Origin: an uncultured Collinsella sp.
Lineage (GTDB): Bacteria > Actinomycetota > Coriobacteriia > Coriobacteriales > Coriobacteriaceae
Direction of reading: 5' to 3'
NCBI GenBank assembly: GCA_900546085.1
Contig: URBS01000105.1
Span: 1-7,785, forward strand
DNA length: 7,785 bases
Below are positions 5,514 through 7,785 of this stretch, in pieces; the first letter of the stretch is position 1, and each line of letters starts with the position of its first letter. Below the pieces are notes generated by a model. It ran no database searches. It was given only the letters and a program-made list of their open reading frames with translations, and was not told the DNA's origin. The position numbers were made by a program, and so were the translations under genes.

Positions 5514-5567
5514 ACCTATTCTCACTACTTTCACTATTTGCACTATTGATACTATAATCACGATAAC
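5514..5567 (+). promoter_or_regulatory. Promoter of the ATPase gene embedded in degenerate 9-nt tandem repeats
   Basis: A perfect -10 box TATAAT (5553-5558) lies 17 nt from TTCACT (5530-5535, four of six matches to the -35 consensus), giving a leader of roughly 25-30 nt. The region is written in 9-nt steps: CACTACTTT (5523), CACTATTTG (5532), CACTATTGA (5541), TACTATAAT (5550), CACGATAAC (5559), with a weaker ACCTATTCT at 5514. The -10 is itself part of one step. A second possible -35, TTGACC (5511-5516), would pair with CTATTT (5534-5539). Confidence 0.6.
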
Positions 5568-5591
5568 GACGACAGTAGGAAGGTGGGGACA

Positions 5592-6707
5592 TTGAAGCGC
5601 ACGATAATCAACCCGTTTAAGCCGACCGCTGGCGCTGAACCTCCGGTCCTTATCGGACGCGAGCGGGTTATTGATGATTTTAGGGACGGCATCGAAGAAG
5701 GCGTGGGCGCCCCCGGAAGGCTCATGCGCATTACCGGCCCGCGCGGGTCGGGCAAGACGGCGCTGTTGACAGAGCTCGGCGATATTGCGAAGTCGTATGG
5801 TTGGCGCGTGGTTGACGTGACTGCGGCGGGCAGTATCGTCGACGCCATCCAACATGAGCTCGCACGCACCTCGGACAATACCGAGCTTCATTTAGAAGCA
5901 AGTCTTGGTGTGGTGAAAGCGGGCGTATCTAAGTCCTCGACCGGGCCTGAGACGTTGCGGGGCGTCTTGACGCGCGTGGCGTCGCAGGAAACGCAACATG
6001 GTGCCGGTCTGCTGGTGACGGTCGATGAAATACAGGATGCGGATGCTGATGACGTGCGGCTCGTTGCAGCGGCCGTGCAGCACCTTATCCGCGAACGCAA
6101 GAATATCGCGTTTGTATTTGCTGGCTTGACCATGGGCGTAATGGACCTCATCAACGGCCGTGCCCTTACATTTCTACAACGAGCTAAGGCTGAGGAGCTC
6201 GCCTCGATTCCGCTGTCGGATGTTTCGGATTCGATGGCTTCAACCGTGGAAGGTGCCGGTTTGCACTTGGATGGCAAGGCGCTTGAAATGACGGCTTGTG
6301 CTACGAGGGGATATGCGTATCTCGTGCAACTCGTGGGCTATCGCGTATTCGCGAATGCGCGCAGGCATGCCGACCGCGATGCGTCGATTTCACTTGAGGA
6401 TGCCCAGAAGGGCATTGAAGATGCGTATGGGGAGTTTGAGGGCTCCGTGCTCGACGTTGCCCTTGCCGATTTGCCGCTTCGCGCGATTGAGTACCTCATT
6501 GCCATGGCCAAGCATGAGGGGAATGTGCCGACCAAAGAGATCGCAGCGGGGCTCTCCTTGCCCCCTGCGAGCCTGACAGCGACACGACGGCAACTTATCA
6601 AGGCACAGGTTATCGATGCGCCCTCACGCGGCATGGTGAGGTTCTCGATTCCATTGCTGCGCGAATATCTGCTTAAGAGCTCGAATGAAATCCTATCAAG
6701 ATATTGA
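5592..6707 (+). CDS. AAA/STAND-like ATP-binding protein with C-terminal winged helix
   Basis: Orphan P-loop ATPase of 371 residues; the cellular role of this group is not known to me. TTG at 5592 is chosen as start because AGGAAGG (5577-5583) lies 8 nt upstream; the in-frame GTG at 5583 overlaps that Shine-Dalgarno. The protein then begins MKRTIINPFKPTAG, usual for this family. Features in order: an IGRE motif (21-24) ahead of the ATPase core; Walker A GPRGSGKT (49-56); Walker B LLVTVDE (140-146), with Asp145 and Glu146 as metal and catalytic residues; a sensor-like strand IAFVFAGL (172-179); a helical region; and a winged helix from about residue 294 (VPTKEIAAGLSLPPASLTATRRQL, then MVRFSIPLLREYL). 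It resembles archaeal-type ATPases of the Orc/Cdc6-STAND group. It has its own promoter and terminator and no operon partner. DNA binding is inferred from the winged helix. Confidence 0.85.
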   Translation: MKRTIINPFKPTAGAEPPVLIGRERVIDDFRDGIEEGVGAPGRLMRITGPRGSGKTALLTELGDIAKSYGWRVVDVTAAGSIVDAIQHELARTSDNTELHLEASLGVVKAGVSKSSTGPETLRGVLTRVASQETQHGAGLLVTVDEIQDADADDVRLVAAAVQHLIRERKNIAFVFAGLTMGVMDLINGRALTFLQRAKAEELASIPLSDVSDSMASTVEGAGLHLDGKALEMTACATRGYAYLVQLVGYRVFANARRHADRDASISLEDAQKGIEDAYGEFEGSVLDVALADLPLRAIEYLIAMAKHEGNVPTKEIAAGLSLPPASLTATRRQLIKAQVIDAPSRGMVRFSIPLLREYLLKSSNEILSRY

Positions 6708-6795
6708 TATTTGTCGGATAGCTTGAAGGGGCCAAAAGCCAACGTCGGAGACTAAAAACGGCCTTCAACGCCGGCGATTGGTCCCTGCCAACCCA

Positions 6796-6834
6796 AAGAA
6801 GCCGCCGCAGGGATGGTTCCTGCGGCGGCTTCTT
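6796..6834. terminator. Strong hairpin terminator between convergent genes
   Basis: Perfect 16-bp arms AAGAAGCCGCCGCAGG (6796-6811) and CCTGCGGCGGCTTCTT (6819-6834) surround a 7-nt loop. The AAGAA/TTCTT ends supply a short T-rich tail on both strands (TTCTTTGGG on the minus strand), so it can serve both the ATPase gene and the convergent gene at 6953-7621. The 6708-6795 stretch before it shows only a weak TTGAAGG/CCTTCAA pairing. Confidence 0.7.
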
Positions 6835-6863
6835 GCATCGTAGGGCGGAAATGATCGCCGAAA

Positions 6864-6898
6864 ACCACCACAAAGGGGACGGGCACCTTTGTGGTGGT
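6864..6898. repeat. CCACCACAAAGG hairpin, stand-alone copy
   Basis: Perfect 13-bp arms ACCACCACAAAGG (6864-6876) / CCTTTGTGGTGGT (6886-6898) with 9-nt loop GGACGGGCA. It lacks the triple-hairpin array, showing that this hairpin also occurs on its own. It ends 2 nt before the first copy of a 16-bp direct repeat. Confidence 0.88.
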
Positions 6899-6900
6899 GG

Positions 6901-6916
6901 GGAGCGAGCTCGATGT
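6901..6916. repeat. 16-bp direct repeat, copy 1
   Basis: GGAGCGAGCTCGATGT is identical to 7723-7738. It contains the 8-bp palindrome CGAGCTCG and lies at the 3' side of the minus-strand gene at 6953-7621, next to a CCACCACAAAGG hairpin. Confidence 0.85.
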
Positions 6917-6952
6917 CGCCGTTCGGGTTGAGCAACATTTCGATGAAAACCT

Positions 6953-7621
6953 CTACAGGATTTCGTCCGGGCTGGCGGATTTGGTCGTTTTGGGGATGCC
7001 GAGTTTGGACGATGCGAAATCGTCAACATTGTCCTTGATCCCATCTTTAGTGAAGACGGTGACCGTATAGGTGCTGTGCCCAAATTCGCTTTTGTCGCGT
7101 ATCGCCCAGGCCTGCCAGTAGGCAGCTCTGCCTCGCTCTCTGATTTTTCCAATGCGGCGGAGTTCTGTTCGCTTTAATTTCTGGTCGCTGTCGACGGTTC
7201 GGCCGACCTCATCGGTGAGCCCGCACTGTTCAAGCAGTTTGTCGAGGACTTGGTTCATGTGACGCTCATCGGTGTTTGGAGCATAGTCGTAAGCGAGGGT
7301 GATGGAGGCAAGGGGTTGGTCATCGATCAGATAGTTCATCGCTTGAGGTTCAAGGTTGAAGTAGGGAGAACGTCCGTCGACCTGACCGAGCAGCGGCAGC
7401 TTTGACCGCCAAAGCCCGGTGGGAATTGCATCTTCGTAGAGCACACCGCGGCAGATAAAGGAGAGCGAGGTGGCACGCGAGCCGGCGTCGACCATCCCGC
7501 ACAAATCGAAGGGCGAGGCGATACCCAGGGAAAAGGGTGTGACGACGATAAGAAAGAGCATCACGATGGGTATGGCGAGAATGGCAATGACGTTGCGAGC
7601 AGTAGAATAAGACGACTTCAT
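6953..7621 (-). CDS. Hypothetical membrane-anchored protein
   Basis: I do not recognise the family. The ATG at 7621 is preceded by AAGGAG (7632-7627) at 5-nt spacing, an excellent ribosome binding site. The 222-residue product starts MKSSYSTARN, then has one long hydrophobic segment (about residues 11-35, VIAILAIPIVMLFLIVVTPF), predicting a signal anchor with the remainder outside the cytoplasm. Cysteines at 41 and 57 could form a disulfide just after the membrane segment; a third lies in LLEQCGL. The middle (DDQPLASITLAYDYAPNTDERHMNQVLDKLLEQ) and a basic region (KLKRTELRRIGKIRERGR) have no motif I can name. It resembles the protein at 4276-4923 in size, topology, orientation and isolation among repeats, but not obviously in sequence. 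No convincing promoter was found in 7633-7722, which is AT-richer than its surroundings. Confidence 0.75.
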   Translation of the reverse strand: MKSSYSTARNVIAILAIPIVMLFLIVVTPFSLGIASPFDLCGMVDAGSRATSLSFICRGVLYEDAIPTGLWRSKLPLLGQVDGRSPYFNLEPQAMNYLIDDQPLASITLAYDYAPNTDERHMNQVLDKLLEQCGLTDEVGRTVDSDQKLKRTELRRIGKIRERGRAAYWQAWAIRDKSEFGHSTYTVTVFTKDGIKDNVDDFASSKLGIPKTTKSASPDEIL

Positions 7622-7722
7622 ATCTGCTCCTTGAGACGAAGAGCTATCAAGAACGAGAGAAATGAATATGCTTTAATCACAGTTCATTTTAACCTCAATA
7701 CGAGCAGGAATAACGGATATTA

Positions 7723-7738
7723 GGAGCGAGCTCGATGT
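7723..7738. repeat. 16-bp direct repeat, copy 2
   Basis: GGAGCGAGCTCGATGT is identical to 6901-6916. It lies upstream of the minus-strand gene and 8 nt before the hairpin at 7747-7781. The two copies and their hairpins bracket one complete gene of about 0.8 kb. Confidence 0.85.
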
Positions 7739-7746
7739 TGATGTGG

Positions 7747-7781
7747 ACCAACACAAAGGTGCCTGTCCCCTTTGTGGTGGT
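7747..7781. repeat. CCACCACAAAGG hairpin, copy at window end
   Basis: ACCAACACAAAGG (7747-7759) and CCTTTGTGGTGGT (7769-7781) pair in 12 of 13 positions around the 9-nt loop TGCCTGTCC, the complement of the loop type seen at 5122-5130 and 6877-6885. This copy is therefore inverted relative to those two. Whether a triple-hairpin array follows lies beyond the window. Confidence 0.83.
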
Positions 7782-7785
7782 TCCG

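Noticed and set aside
5514..5567. Plasmid-type replication origin iterons
   Set aside because: The repeats are degenerate and short and coincide with a good promoter, with no DnaA box, AT-rich melting region or Rep protein; a regulatory reading is simpler.

Overview
The window looks like chromosome of a GC-rich gut actinobacterium of the Coriobacteriia, most plausibly Collinsella or a close relative. Three things point there: a zinc-finger-less DnaJ followed directly by an HspR-type MerR repressor (an actinobacterial heat-shock arrangement), strong G/C third-position bias in the main genes, and intergenic DNA crowded with palindromic repeats of a kind I associate with Collinsella. The genus call is inference; no rRNA or other marker gene is present.

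Layout. 1-702 is the C-terminal part of a DnaJ chaperone whose start lies outside the window. 775-1191 is HspR, the probable repressor of the same heat-shock operon. 1192-1477 has no gene but carries a 137-nt composite inverted repeat. 1478-3778 is a complete aconitase-superfamily hydratase of the YbhJ type with all three cluster cysteines. From 3779 the window becomes accessory in character: small orphan genes separated by structured repeats. These are a membrane-anchored hypothetical protein on the minus strand (4276-4923), an orphan AAA-type ATPase with a C-terminal winged helix (5592-6707), and a second minus-strand membrane-anchored hypothetical protein (6953-7621).

The most striking content is noncoding. 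Two copies of a roughly 350-nt module (3919-4266 and 5068-5420) flank the first orphan gene. Each copy has a terminator-like hairpin, a hairpin with ACCACCACAAAGG-type arms, and three 55-nt hairpins with arms TCTCGATCTGTAAC / GTTACAGATTGAGA. In all six hairpins the inter-arm length is exactly 27 nt, and successive hairpins start exactly 80 nt apart. The module then closes with another CCACCACAAAGG motif. The middle hairpin is identical over 51 nt between copies while its neighbours have diverged. Two further CCACCACAAAGG hairpins (6864-6898, 7747-7781), each next to one copy of a perfect 16-bp direct repeat, bracket the second orphan membrane protein.

How the parts relate: dnaJ and hspR are a regulatory pair. 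The hydratase is a stand-alone metabolic gene with its own terminator. The three genes after it show no shared pathway; what links them is the repeat family around them, which suggests a repeat-mediated accessory region or a family of structured RNA or REP-like elements. No transposase or integrase is visible, so mobility is inferred.
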